Below are positions 10,605 to 23,773 of a DNA stretch of 64,000 bases, one piece after another. The position numbers and the translations under genes are program-made. The number at the start of each line of letters is the position of its first letter. Position 1 is the stretch's first letter. The notes under the pieces are model-generated. The model made no database searches. It had not been told where the DNA came from and worked only from the letters and a program-made list of their open reading frames with translations. Origin of the DNA: Parasponia andersonii (Eukaryota; Streptophyta; Magnoliopsida; Rosales; Cannabaceae); contig JXTB01000027.1 in NCBI GenBank assembly GCA_002914805.1, positions 242,121 through 306,120 on the forward strand, in the 5' to 3' direction.

Positions 10605-13522
10605 GTGGTACCAGAAATTAGAATAAGCTTGAAAATTTGGATCGTGATAAGTCAATCTTATGAGATTTAGAATATTGAATGACTAAGTTCAGATCATTTG
10701 AGTTTTACTTAACTTCTATTATAGTTTGGAGTTTTATTGAGTTGATGATTGGTTCAAATTTAATAAGTTTGTTACTTTGTTCTTTTCGGACATCAAAGTA
10801 GGTTAAGTTCGCTATCTAAAATTTTGTTATTAATGGAACAATTAGTTTGATCTTCATAGTTGATAATCATATACATTATATGGACTTTTAGGATTTTTTA
10901 AAAATAAACATAGATTTTTGGGATCGTTTAAAGTTCAATACTCTCGTTAGGTTTTGATTATTAAGATCTATTAGTTGAATATTGAGGTTTCTAGTATTTA
11001 ATACTTTTGCTATTTGTTTCCTTATGTATTTGCTTAATATACGTAGGGTATTGGAATCTTCTTCTCTTATTATTGACATTAGATAGTTATCGAGTTAGTA
11101 AGTCTTACTTTAGAGTTGATATTATAATTTTATGAGTCTACTTGCTATCTTCTTCTACTTTCTTCTGATTTGTATCTCAATATTTTTATCCCTAGTTGAA
11201 GAAAAAAATCTAAGTTAATTATTAGAGATGAGAAAGTATTTGATTCCTAAGAAATTATGTGGTTATTCTAAGGAATTGTTAATCTTATATTATCTATGTA
11301 AGGTATTTATAGAATAAAAATTACCTACTTATGATGTCAATGTGGAGAAGACATGTCTATTAGAATTTATCGGTTAATGGGATAATGGAGAGAAAATATT
11401 TCAAATTCTTTTAGAAAGTAAAATTATTTGTGCTATAGGCTAGAACATATAATGAAATATTGAGTATATTAATAACTAGTTTTTTCGATGTTAAAAGACA
11501 AAGAGATGATGTTAAGAAATTTCAATTTATGTGTTTGTGTTAAATAGTAAAAGTATGTATTATTTCTACTAGAAGATTATGGATAAATAGGCTATTTTTG
11601 TTAAAGGACTTACATATGATACTTTCTATAAATATTGGTGATGAGATGAATTTATTCGATGATTGATAACTTTTTGTTAGAATAATTTAGAGAATGATAT
11701 TTTGAAATAATATGATGACTAATTTGAGAAAAATGACATTACCTCAAAAAAAAATAAAAATCATGGAGTCTTAATGACAAATGTGATTGAGATAATTTAG
11801 AGAATGATGTTACCTTAATAATATTTGTTTTATAAGCCAAACAAAAGTCGAGATGTGGTGAAAGGATAATTTGGTTGTAGTTATAATTCTGAGTAGTAGA
11901 GTTAAAATTAGAAGACATAGTTATTGAAAATGAGATCAAAATTGTATTCTATGGTGTCATACTATAAGAGAAAGCGATCTTTGAATTAATAGTACTTGGT
12001 GTTACCCTTTTCCGGAAATTCATATTAGATTACACAAATAAATTGAAGAGTACTTATTTGATGAGCAATTGTAAGAATTACAATATAAAAGTTTTCAGAA
12101 AACTTAGTGTATTGATGTTAGAAACGGATCTACTTTTATTGGTGATAGAAAAAAAATTGAAAATTTTATTTATGAAAAAAAGATCAAAGCAATTATGTAA
12201 TGGAGTATAAAAGTCAATCAATGTTTCCAAGATTGGTAGATTATTTGACTTTTATGGAATATATGGTCTATGGGAGATTTTTACATTTGTCATTTAATTG
12301 ACATTCCTGACTCGTAAAAGATATTTTTGAGAAAACCATAATATGAGTTCATTGGAAAATCTAGAGGCATTAAGAAGTCTAATATCTAAGAAAAAAATTT
12401 AGTGGACTAGTATATGAAAGAAATCACTTAGTATATTTTTTTTTTGTATTTAGTCTATGGGAAAGTGAATGATAACCATATAGACGAAGGTTGAAAACTT
12501 TGGTATACTGTATGAGAAAGATAATATGGTAGTAGAGTTTTGTAATGAGATTATTAATGATTACTCGAAATTATAAAGTAGTTATATAGTGTATTATTTG
12601 ATTAAGTATACTTATATTTCTGTCATTAGACTTGGCTTATGCTCTTAACTAATTAAGTTTTGATCTTTATGACTATTTGAGTGAGCATTGAGATTTAGAG
12701 TTGTTTATAATTTAGTTATAAGTATAGCATTTGCATTTGATGTAAGATTTGGTGATTAGTTTTAGTTTTCATGCTTTGGTCTATTGAAGATTAAAGTCGG
12801 AGAAAGTGAGATTAAAAGAGATTCTTATGGTTGTTTATAATACAAATATTATATTATAGCTTAGAAGACTTTATACATAATTTTGAAGTTAAATTAGATT
12901 TGATAGAGCTTTATAATATTGATCTGAAATAAATGGATTATCAAAAAAAGTATATGTGTATATATATATATATATCATTGAGGATATAGTAAAGAATGTT
13001 TCAAAGGTTTATGGAAGAAAACTTTACTATTGGTAATGTTTGTATATAGTTGTGGTTTTCACTCTAGTATTAGAGTAGCTCTATATATAGTATTGACAAA
13101 GAAATAAAAGTATATTCTTAGCATTATAGGCATGCGATTGAAAGAGGTACTAATGGTTTTGAATTCCTATTGGTTTTATTAGTGCATAGAAAAGTTTGAG
13201 TCATCATGTTATTCTCTTTTTAGATGAAAGTATAAAGGAACTATCATAATGAATGAGAAATAATATGAAATTATTGATAGATAAGTTTCAAAAGCGATGA
13301 TCTCTCTTTGACGTTTTAATCACTCAAATTAGAATAAGTTCACATTCTCAAGTTCGCATCGTATTGATGGAAAGATCGTTTCAGTTTAATAAATGATGAT
13401 CATAGTTTTACCTAGGTGCCGAGACTCTCCTAGGAATGCATGGATCTATTAATGTTTTATTTTTTAGAGGACATAAGACTTTAAATTTAGAGGACTAAAC
13501 TTCTTTTTAGAAGGGGAGAATA
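10605..13522 (+). mobile_element. internal region of element G
   Basis: About 2.9 kb of extremely AT-rich, decayed sequence. No gag or pol motif could be read in any frame with confidence. The last 100 bases resemble the standard tail of plant gypsy elements (AGAGGAC...AAGGGGAGAATATGATAACC). A short TA repeat lies at about 12955-12975. Confidence 0.5.
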
Positions 13523-13746
13523 TGATAACCAATTAAGAAAAGGCAATTATATATAATTTATTTATATTGTATAAATAATATAAGGATAAAATAAAAAGAC
13601 CATATAGCCCTTAATTAATAGTGGTTTTTGGGGTTAATTTACTAATCAAATAAGTTTTTCTTTAAGAAATCGTAAGGTCTAATAATCTACTTAGTTTTAT
13701 ACACACGTTTATCGAAAAACATAGAGAGATAGTTTTGTGTGCTAAA

Positions 13747-13782
<36 letters not shown>

Positions 13783-14826
13783 TAGAGGCTATGCACATTT
13801 AAGAAGAATAAGATAGTAAAAACTATTATCATGAGTTATTGAGACTCACTTTTAAGGTAATAAACTCTTAACCACTTAAGTTTTATATTTTAGTTTGATT
13901 TTATGATTGAAATTAAATGTCTAGAATTAGGGTTTGGAATTGCTCATAAATTAATAAAATATAGGGATAAATTTGATAGAGAAAGAATTCTATTGATATT
14001 AGGATTCAAACAAGACAAATTTTATGTGATTTAGTTGTGTAGATTAAAAGTCATGAATTTTTGAGTTTTAGGCTAAGATATAAAAATGCAATAGTATTGG
14101 ACTACATTTATAGAGAATTTCAATGGTCTAATTGAGTCATAATTTTCATATTATTGGAAAGCTTATCGAATTATCTTTTTAATGGTATATAATTTATCCA
14201 AGAGGACTTATAACCAGAGACTTATAATCATTTGAAATGAGTACTACGAATTTGGAAAAATTTGAAAAAATAAATTAGAGTTGTTGTGAATTATGGGAAG
14301 TTGAGATCACTTAAGAAAGGTAGAGTTAATTATAGAAGGTTCATAGGCAGTAACTAGTCATTGTTCTTAGTGTAATTGGACTGTGTTTGCAAGGATTTGA
14401 TACTTATATATCATTTATATGATAAAGGTTCTGAAAAGAATGTGTAAATTATTTGAGTTAAATAGCAAGCGAATAAGATAAGTAATCTTTGATCTTTTCT
14501 AGTAGTTTTCCTTATCAAAAAACTAAATATTTTATTGTTTTATTATTTCTAATGGAATCATGTTTACAAGTATTTTCTTTTCCTTTATTCAAGTAAAAAT
14601 ATATTTTGATATTAAGATTATTTATTGAAAGAAATCTATTTTATTGAAATAACATTATTTTTGTAAAAAAATAGTATGATTCTATCTTTTATAGTAAATT
14701 ATGGACCAAGTGTATGAATCAAAAAAATTATTTTGGAATGACTGTAATGTTATAATAGGATGGAAGTAAAATTGATTATGATTCTTGATTGTAAATTAAT
14801 GTTTTGAAACTCTCTGAGTGACTATG

Positions 14827-16462
14827 CATTGGTTGGAATGTGCAACTGTAATTTATACTAACACACACTCTCGTGCAAGTACACATGGTCACAGTAATTT
14901 AGATTTAGGAGTTAAAGTGTCGAACCAACAAGGATTGATTACTCAGTCTAAACTAAGTATTAAAATTGGTTAATCCTAACTTTATCCAAACAACCAAAAT
15001 ATAGTCTTTAGAGAAATAAAATAATGCAACTAAACTAGTATACATAATAAATAAGATATAAACAATAGGAAAAATGTCTAGATTTACTAATTCTCTAACC
15101 ATACTTTAAATGCACAATCTTCTAGTTTCCCTATTAAATTAATTAATCTATTAAAGTTGTCAACTGAGAATTTAAATATATTCACAAACTCTTTTCTAAG
15201 ACATAAGTAAAAATATCTAGACAAGCTAATATATTATTCCTAACATAAATTGACTATATTCATTAAGTTTAGTTATTCTCACACAAAAGGTTGCTTAAGT
15301 CACATAGATATACTCCTATCCTATGCAAACTCACTCCATATTAGGTGATCTTATATTATTCAACTCTATCCAAACCTAAATTCCCCTTCCAAAGTTCATA
15401 AAGGTTTTATTCAACAATCTATTTTGTGATCAATTAAATAGAAGCAATAAACATAAAGTAAAATAAATAACTCAACAATGAATTAGATTAATAAAATAAG
15501 AGAGAAATAAATAACAAAATATTCAATATTGGTTCATATAGTAAAACTAGACAAAGAAATATTTAGTTCATAATATAAATTGAGAATAATATCATTTTAA
15601 TACGATGGAATTAAGAAATACAAATATTAAAGAGAAAAGAGTTTTAGAATTCTACCTCTTTGAGGAGCTTAAAAGTGTACATAGAGGTTATCAATCTCCT
15701 CCTCCAAATTTAGTTTTTGCTTAAAGATTTTCTCTCAACTATACTACTCTCTAAATATAGAAAATACGAAGAAAAACTCACAAAAAAATAAAGAAAATAT
15801 AGTATAAACAAACGGTGGTGTTGAAGTTGTTGAGGAAATCAAAAAATAGAGGCTTAGAGCTTGTAATCATCTTCTTCCTCCTCTTCTTCGTCTCCTTCCA
15901 TGGCTGCCTCCCTCTCCTTCTTTCTATCCTAGCATGCTTCTTTCAACCCCAAAGATAGGGTTAAAAGAGGTGACTTGTGCAAATCTAAGGTAGGCTGAAT
16001 CTGGACCTTTGGATCGTCAAAAGGTTGATCTCAACAGTCAATTACTAACCTAGGACATAAGAGGTGATGCTATGACGCCATTTTTAGTGTTGCAACAATA
16101 AAAGTTCCCAAGAGTTGGTGCTACGGTGTCACTTTTGGTACTACAGTGCTACTTTTCTTCTAGTTTTGTGCCTCAGCTTCCCGGGTGTGCCATTTTTTTG
16201 TTTTAGCTCTGATTTGCCTCATTTCGTTATGTTACGATCGTATCAGATTCAACTTTTATTTTAATTATTTGAAAAACCCATTCGAGAGGCATAAATTCAT
16301 CTCATTTTACATCAAACACCTCTGTTTTATTAAACTATCAAGATAAATAAATGAAAAATCAAAATAACAAGAAAAGCACTTGAAACAAATTAGTTCAAAT
16401 AAGAACATTGCAAAACTTAAGGCATAATAACACAAGATAACTCCAATTTCATTGAGTTAACA
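14827..16462 (-). repeat. 3' LTR of element F
   Basis: A 1636-bp LTR, same family as the E1 LTR. On the minus strand it starts TGTTAACTC directly after the purine tract AAGCTTTAGGGGTG (16463-16476). It contains the conserved leader stretch near its other end that also appears at 1920-2061 and 19100-19260. Confidence 0.85.
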
Positions 16463-19099
16463 CACCCCTAAAGCTTACAAAATAATATAACTTAAAGAAA
16501 AATACAAATATTAGCTAGGTATTAAGAATAACTCAAGAGCATATCCCATCTCAGATTGAACTTCATGTTTGTATATATGTAAATGCTTTTCTCCTATTAT
16601 TGTGTAAAATCTAGGTAAGTTTATGTAAACATATATTAAGTTGAAAATCTCAAAGGAAATAATCAAGTTCTATAAATTTGCTTTTCAAATCGATCTCGAG
16701 TGATGTAGATTATCACAATACCAAAGATCAAAAGATCTTTATTAAGCTTGTAATATAAGCTTTGGTGAAAGTATAATGTTTTGGATAAAGTAAGCTCAAA
16801 TTATTCTTAAGCATATTAACTCTAGAATTCATGTAGAACTATTCTTTCATACACCAAGTAATACGCTAATAAAATCAAAATTTCTTTTTTTTTTTTTTTT
16901 TACATCAGCACTTAGCCAAACACTTATTCTTTTATTTTTTTTCTCTTTTTTTTTTAATTTCACATTCCCAAACTTACTTTTTTCTTTCATGAATAGGTGT
17001 GTAACTTTTTTTTTTTTAATTTCACTCCATCTATCCTCCATTAACATAATATAGCTCAAAATACTTCAATAAAAATAACTAATATGCTCATAGGATAAAG
17101 GTTGTGTGATATTATTTTAGGTTAAGCCAATATGTATATGGTTGAAAAAGAGAAGGCTTTACAAGGCTCAAAATGGGTTTACTAAGGATAAAATATATTA
17201 TGCTTAGTTTGAAAAGCTCAAACAGTCTAAAGATTGCCTAAATCCTTTCCTTGGTGAAATGCTTTTTATGATTTTGCCTCAATAGATTATCAAGCAAATT
17301 CTCTAGATTCATACACAAATCAAAAATCAAGACATTGTACTCAAATATAGACTTACACAATTAAAATAGGACCAACACAAGAATTATCCATAAGACTAAG
17401 CCAATTATCCACATTTTTCAAAACCTTATACACTAATTTACCCAAGATTCTTATTATTAGAACTCGATAATCACCAAAAAAGTACAAAATACCTTTATTT
17501 ATTCAAATACACAATCATACAATAAGGAAAATAAACAAATAACAACAAACAAATAGACACAAGCATAATCCAATAATGTTTACTCCTCCCCCAAACTTAG
17601 CATGTAAAATATTAGAAATTTAAAGAACAAAAGAATGAGTTTAGGGATATTCCTCTCGTTGGCACATAGCCATGAAGCTTGGTCTCCTTGAAGTGGCAAC
17701 AACTCCTTGGATTACTCAACACACTAATATGAAAAGAAATACTTGGGTTACCTCCCAAGAAGTGCTTGAATTAAAGGATTCAGCTTGCCCTTTTATTTGT
17801 GGCTTATTCACAAGTTGAGACCAAATGAGGTCTGTCCTTTATATCATCAAGCGACCATCCCAATGCAAGAATGTGATCTTCTGGGCTTTTATTTTTAGAA
17901 TACAACTAGGAGAGAAAAAATGATGAGAATGAGTTACTAATGGTCGACTTATTAGAACTTATTATTTTAGCAGTTGTAGATAAGAAAATCCCTCTCCAAG
18001 GTCTTCAATTCGAAGCTTTCTCATCAAAGGATGCCATGTTGATATTCATATGTTGCTCCACATCACTTTGAATAGTGGTGGCATTTCTCTGTCTCCCTCA
18101 TCTTCTTGAATCTCAAACATCGACTCATCACTATACAAATCATTACAAGTCGTAGTGGTACAATATTTCTCCTCCAAAGTTGAGTCAGTGTCGCTATGAA
18201 AGGTGTCTTCAAGATGGTTGATGATTATAGCAAGATGGCTGACTTGGTGTTCAAGATTCCAGACTAAGGCCTCTTACTCTTAGAGGAAAGCATCCATCCT
18301 TTGCATTCGTTGCATTATCATATCTTCCAAGGATAGTTTTTCCTCTTGCTTGAGGAGGTATACATCCATTCTTCTTATGTAGTTCACCTCTTTTAATAAT
18401 GGCTTCTCTTTTTATATAGGTAGTTGATGAGGAAACTCCAATGTAAACATAAGCTTATTGTGGAAATTGGTAGTGGGCCTTGATTATTGCACAAAAAATA
18501 ATCATGGTATGCATCCCAACTCGTATTGTAGAAATTTGAGTACGAGTAACTTTATTGCATATAGCTATTAGTAACAAAGTATACCGGTTACAAGTTGTAT
18601 GAGTATCTTCCTTTTATAGAATAGGAAAAGATGAGTAAAGAGTATATATGTACTCTATNTAAATTAGTTGGTTGAAAGACCTAAAAGTATAGTCTAAGGG
18701 AGTTGAAGGGTGCAAATAACCAAGCCAAGATTCATCTTGAAGACCCCTTGGATGGGTTCCTCAACATAATTGATAATTTATGAATAGACAATGGGAAGCT
18801 TGTGTACTCAAGGTATCTACCTTCTTTGTCATTTCACTCACTCAAGTGGTCAACTCCATGATTTCTAATTTTTTGTTCACTTCACTTAATTGAGTGCTCA
18901 AAGCCATGAGAGATTTGTGCCATTGTTGATCGGTATTCATCATGTCTCTACCTCTATAATAATCATAGTATGCTATTAAAAAATGCCTAAGAAATATAAA
19001 TAAATACATAAATGAAAAGTTTGAATTAAAGCTAGAATTGATTGGTATTAATATTAATAAGAATTAGTATTTTAATCCCTAGCAACAACACCAAAAACT
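16463..19099 (-). mobile_element. internal region of element F
   Basis: Shares with E1 the stretch just inside the 3' LTR (16480-16750). At about 17585-17600 the minus strand carries GCTAAGTTTGGGGGAGGAG, the second purine tract usual in this lineage. A TACTTGGGTTACCTCCCAAG stretch (17742-17761) is one I know from many plant gypsy derivatives. A poly-T-rich zone lies at 16870-17020. No gag or pol protein can be recognised. One undetermined base (n) is at 18659. Confidence 0.65.
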
Positions 19100-19644
19100 T
19101 ATTGGTTGGAATGTATAACTATAAACTATACTCACACACTCTCATGCAATTGCACACGGTCACAAGTAATATAGATTTAGGAGTTAGAGTATCGAACCCA
19201 TAAGGATTGATTACTAAGTCTAAGTTAAGTATTAAAATTGGTTAATCCTAATTTTATCCAAATAACCGAAATATAGTCTTTAGATAAAAAAAAAATAATG
19301 TTACTATACTAGTATACAAAATGAGTAAAAGATAAACAATAAGAAAAATATCTAGATTTATTAATTCCCTAACCATATTTTAAACACACAATCTCTCAAA
19401 TTCCCTCTTAAATTAATTAATCCATTAGAGTTGTCAACCGAAAATTTGAATGTATTCACAAACTCCTTTACAAGACATAAATGAAAATATCTAGATAAAC
19501 TAATATGTTACTCTTAATATAAATTGAGTAGATTCATTAAGTTTAGTTATTCTCATGCAAAGGTTACGCAAGTCACATAAGTATATTCCTATCCTATGCA
19601 AACTCACCCCACATTAGGTTATCTTATAATATTCAACCTATATC
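19100..19644 (-). repeat. 5' LTR of element F, inner piece
   Basis: Aligns to the first 540 bases of 14827-16462 and is interrupted by E2. The primer-site side lies at its left border (19070-19099). Confidence 0.85.
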
Positions 19645-21086
19645 TGAGAAGTGATTAATTCACTCATAAATCAAGTATCATTCAGCTCAAATAATTGTAA
19701 GTTCTCAAGTATTTCTGTCGATTTGATGTGTTTTTACTTCGTTTTTGTAGTTCTTATTAATAAATAAAAAAAAATGGTGATAAATATGGACATTTCAACC
19801 ATTTGAGATAAAAATGAGTCTATTACGAACATAATGCAACAAAAATCATGAAAAACATAGCTAAAACTAAGAAATGGCACCTCTGAGAACAAAAACTATC
19901 TTGCTAAATTCTAGAGTCAAGAGCTCCACAACACTGTAATAGTATGCACTTGCCAGGGAGCGTCGTGCCATTATACATTGTCTAGAAGTGCATTTTTGAC
20001 AAGTTTTTAGAGCTAATCTAGTCCATTGATGCCATTTGATCGAATGGTTGACATTCTACTTGGCCTAGGTCACCTTGGAGCCCTTTAAATACATCCTTTA
20101 GCCTTCATTTAATGTGTGAGAGTTGAAGAGAACACATACACTTAAGAGCTCTAAATTCATAGAGAGAGAAGAGCTTTAGAGCTAACATTTGGAGAGGAAG
20201 CTTAAGAGAGTTGGTTAAAGATTGAAGCTTGAAGTTCTACCTCTACAAAAGAGTTTTTCTCATCCTCTTTCTTATCCTTATCTCATTTAAATTTTTGTAT
20301 TGTGCTTGATTTTTGAATATATTCAGATATATGAAATTCTTGTTAAGATTAGTATTGAATTCTCTTATGTTGAGTTAAATGATATATGCTTGGGATTTGA
20401 TGTAACTTAAACTTTGATTCTATGTCTGTATTTCTAATATGTTCTTTGATGTTGTTCTTGAATGAATTTATACTATTCTATGCTTGATACTTCTCAACTA
20501 ATTAGCTACTAGTTGGATGATTTGGTTTCTAGAATTTGGCACTTGAGAAAGGGAATTTTATAAACCACCATAGGATAGTATAACATAGGATTTGTAGAGT
20601 TTGAGAGATCTTATAATTCCTTTGAAGATATGATCAAAGAACTATTAAACATAATGAATTCTTAAATTCTAGGTTCGGAATAGAAATATTGGAACCAAGA
20701 TTTAAGAGTGATTTCAGTTGGCACTCAAGAGAGGGAGTAGAAATATCTTTTGGTTCTTAGCTTATAAACTAAAAATAATTGATTAGGATGAAATTGATGA
20801 TCAAAGGACATCATTGATAGTTAGGTGAATTTAATATCCTAGTACATTTATGCATAGAGTTTCTATATTTTATTTTTGTATTTATTTTTATCTTTGTATT
20901 TATTTAACTTATATATTCATTAAGTCTGATTGCCTAGATAAAGTAAGATTATGATAATTTCAGTAATCAACGATAATTTAATAGGCAATTGCCCGTGGGA
21001 TCAACAACTCTATACTTATCATTTTATTACTTGATTACAACCTGTGCAATTGTAGTTTTTTTTACGTATATGCATTTAGCATAACA
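19645..21086 (+). repeat. 5' LTR of element E2 (1442 bp)
   Basis: Begins TGAGAAGTG and ends TAGCATAACA immediately before the primer site. The stretch from about 20456 to 21086 is repeated at 23140-23773. Confidence 0.8.
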
Positions 21087-21240
21087 AGTTTTTGACGCCA
21101 TTGCTAGGGAATTGGAATTTTATATTGTTATTGATTTCTAGATGTAAGTTAATTGATTTTAATTTAGGAGTTTCTTTATTTTTATTTTTTTAATGTTTGT
21201 TTACGAGGTGCTTTGAGATGACAGATCAACAAGTCCTCTT

Positions 21241-21837
21241 ATGGTTTGTTCAACAAGACTCGGAGCCATTTTATTGTGCATAGTGGAGATACAAAGAGTT
21301 ACTTATGATTTGCCAAATCATAGTTTATCTGTGAAACATCAAATACAAAATTTCCTCAACAACATTCGGCCCGAAACGAGAATGTGGGTGGAAAGAGGAA
21401 ATGGTACTACCTCTATCGATCAAGTATATATTGATGAAGCTTATTGGATGTTGGAAGACATGGCCAAATTTGACTATCGGAGTTGGAATTATCTATCAGG
21501 CTACCTCAGTTTAAGAGATAATTCTAATATTTCGGTGCAGTGGTGTGATACTCCACATCACTAAGAATAGCCTTCTCTTGACCTTGAATACTTTGTTGCA
21601 CAATTTTCGGAGGAGACAAGACTTCACCATGAGGAGTGGGAGAAAATGGAGACTATTCTTAATTCACAATTTGAGTCTCTTTATGACTCTTTTGAGGCCA
21701 TGATAAGGATGGTGGCTTTGATTGATGCACATATCATAAATAGTAATGAAAGCCACCATGAGGAGCCAAGCACAAGCGGGAGGACCTTCGGTTTTTTCGA
21801 TGATAAAGACTCAAGTGAGGAAGAGAATCAAGCATGA
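21241..21837 (+). pseudogene. gag remnant of element E2
   Basis: An open stretch at 21241-21564 contains NNIRPETRMWVERGNGTT followed by DEAYWMLEDMAKFDY. This fits the pattern of plant Athila/Tat Gag (a conserved N-x-L/I-x-P-x-T-R...G-x-x-x...AY-x-L-x-E/D-M-A core). A second short open stretch, 21646-21837, follows, with EEPSTSG and an acidic tail. Both belong to the retroelement and not to a host gene. It is a fossil. Confidence 0.6.
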
Positions 21838-22624
21838 ATCAAGGAGGAAGAATCATAAGACAACACTAGTGAATCTTCTTCCTTTGAGATCCAAATCATC
21901 ATGCCACCACCATTCATCAAAGATCACATTTATAACGATCTTATGTGGCCAAAACTTCCTTCATCACTACTAGTACTATTCATTCAAGCCCACGAATCAC
22001 GTGCTGGTGTTGAATCAAGTTGAGCATACATACTGAATACTTCCATACATAGCCAAGCTTAAGGGAATTCAAATCCAAGACCCATTTGATATGTCATATG
22101 ACACATACTATGGGCAGAAACCGCTATTTGATGAGCTTCACTGAATTGTATATGAATAAGACTAAAGATGTAACTTATGAAGAGGAGTCCTGCACCACCC
22201 TTGCCAATACTAATAGGAGGCAAGAATATCTCACCTTTCCAGTACATGTTCTTTTACCTTGTACTTATATTGAACATTTAAATTTTGAGAACATTGCCAA
22301 TATTGAGTTTGGGGATGAAAGGGCTTATTGATCAATTATTTGTTGGGTATGACTTTGTTTGTATGTTGGAACCCATTTGAGTGAAGCTTGAGATGAAATT
22401 TTAAGTTAGGTGTTATTGAAGAAATGATTTAAGCCATCTTTAAATCGTTTGAGCCTTTCAAGCCAATTTTGATACATTGTTATCTTAGTACACCCACTTT
22501 GAGCTTATTTGTACTTTTTCCCCTCTATGTTTTCGCCAAACCAAAATAATGACCACCAACCTTATCCTTAAACATGTTGATTATTTTAAAGAGTTATTTT
22601 TATGTTATGTTCATATTGGGAGGA

Positions 22625-22705
22625 AGGGTGGTGCTATGAAAGAAAAAAAAAAAGAAGAAAAAGCAAAAAAAAGAAAAGAAGAAAAAGCAAAAAAAAGGAG
22701 AAGTG
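22625..22705 (+). repeat. purine tract with a short internal duplication
   Basis: An almost pure A/G run containing two copies of GAAGAAAAAGCAAAAAAAA. It lies in the internal region of E2 just before the AACATTGAGGACAATGTT box. Confidence 0.7.
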
Positions 22706-23139
22706 AATAATTCGGTAAAAATTTTGTGTCCTTACCCTTTATTTTGTTTTTCAACATTGAGGACAATGTTGATTTTGAGTTTAAGGGAGAAGATTTTGAT
22801 TTTCATCTTTTTTGTCTTATTTTTTATCTTTCATTTCAAAAATAAAAATAAAAAAACATTCAGTAAGTGTTTGGTGGAGTGCTGGTAAAAGAGAAATTTA
22901 GTTAAAACGAAGTGTAGGAGTGCTATTTGGTGTACCAGAGAATAACTCTACAAAGGTTCTAGATTAATATACTTAAAAGTGATTTGAACCTCAAATTTTT
23001 CAAAAATTATCTTGCCTTCACCTAAGCTGACATTACAAGCTTAAGGAAAGATCTTTTGATCTTTAATGACACACTATCATACATTTGTGGAGAGCAACAT
23101 ACAAAATAGGTATATTGTAGTTCCAAATAGTATCATTTA

Positions 23140-23773
23140 TTCTTGAATTTATGCTATTCTATGCTTAATACTTTATAACTAATTAGCTACTAATTAGATG
23201 ATTTGGTTTCTAGAATTTGGTACTTGAGAAAAGAAATTACCAAATTCTAGAAACAATCATAAGATAGTATAACCTAGGATTTGTAGAGTTTGAGAGAACT
23301 TATAATTCCTTTGAAGCCATGATCAAAGAATCATTGAACATAATGAATTCTTAAATTCTAAGTTCGGAATAGAGATATTGGAACCGAGATTTAAGAGTGA
23401 TTTCAGTCGACACTCGAGAGAGAGAGTAGAAATATCTTTGGGTTCTTAGCTAATAAACTAAAAATAATTGATTAGGATGAAATTGATGATCAAAAGACAT
23501 AGTTGATAGTTAGGTGAATTTAATCTCCTAGTACATTTGTGCATAAATCTTCCATATTTTATTTATGTATTTATTTTTATCTTTGTATTTATTTAACTTA
23601 TAAATTAATTTAGTTTGGTGACCTAGATAAAGTTAAATTATGATAATTTTGGAATCAACAATAATTTAATACACAATTTCTCGTGGGATCGACAATTCTA
23701 TACTTATCACTTTATTACTTGATTACAACCTATGCAATTGTAGTTATTTTATATATATGCATTTAGCGTAACA
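23140..23773 (+). repeat. partial 3' LTR of element E2
   Basis: Matches 20456-21086 of the 5' LTR closely, including the TTTCTAGAATTTGGTACTTGAG stretch, and ends GCGTAACA. Only the last 634 bases of the LTR are represented. Confidence 0.8.

Larger units (their letters stand above)
19645..23773 (+). mobile_element. small Ty3/gypsy element E2 nested in the F LTR
   Basis: Plus-strand element of 4.1 kb bounded by a nearly perfect 5-bp duplication (ATATC at 19640-19644, ATGTC at 23774-23778). The 5' LTR is 19645-21086 and a partial 3' LTR is at about 23140-23773. The primer site follows at 21093-21110 (TGACGCCATTGCTAGGGA, compare TGGCGCCGTTGCCGGGGA of Athila/Tat). The internal region has gag-like remains and the characteristic AACATTGAGGACAATGTT box (22753-22770) upstream of a purine tract, but no pol. 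It looks like a non-autonomous or broken derivative and is the youngest layer of the nest. Confidence 0.85.

Noticed and set aside
18659-18659. Undetermined base n
   Set aside because: A sequencing ambiguity inside element F with no biological meaning.
22625-22705. Purine tract as a polypurine tract priming site of E2
   Set aside because: It lies upstream of the conserved AACATTGAGGACAATGTT box and is not followed by an LTR start.
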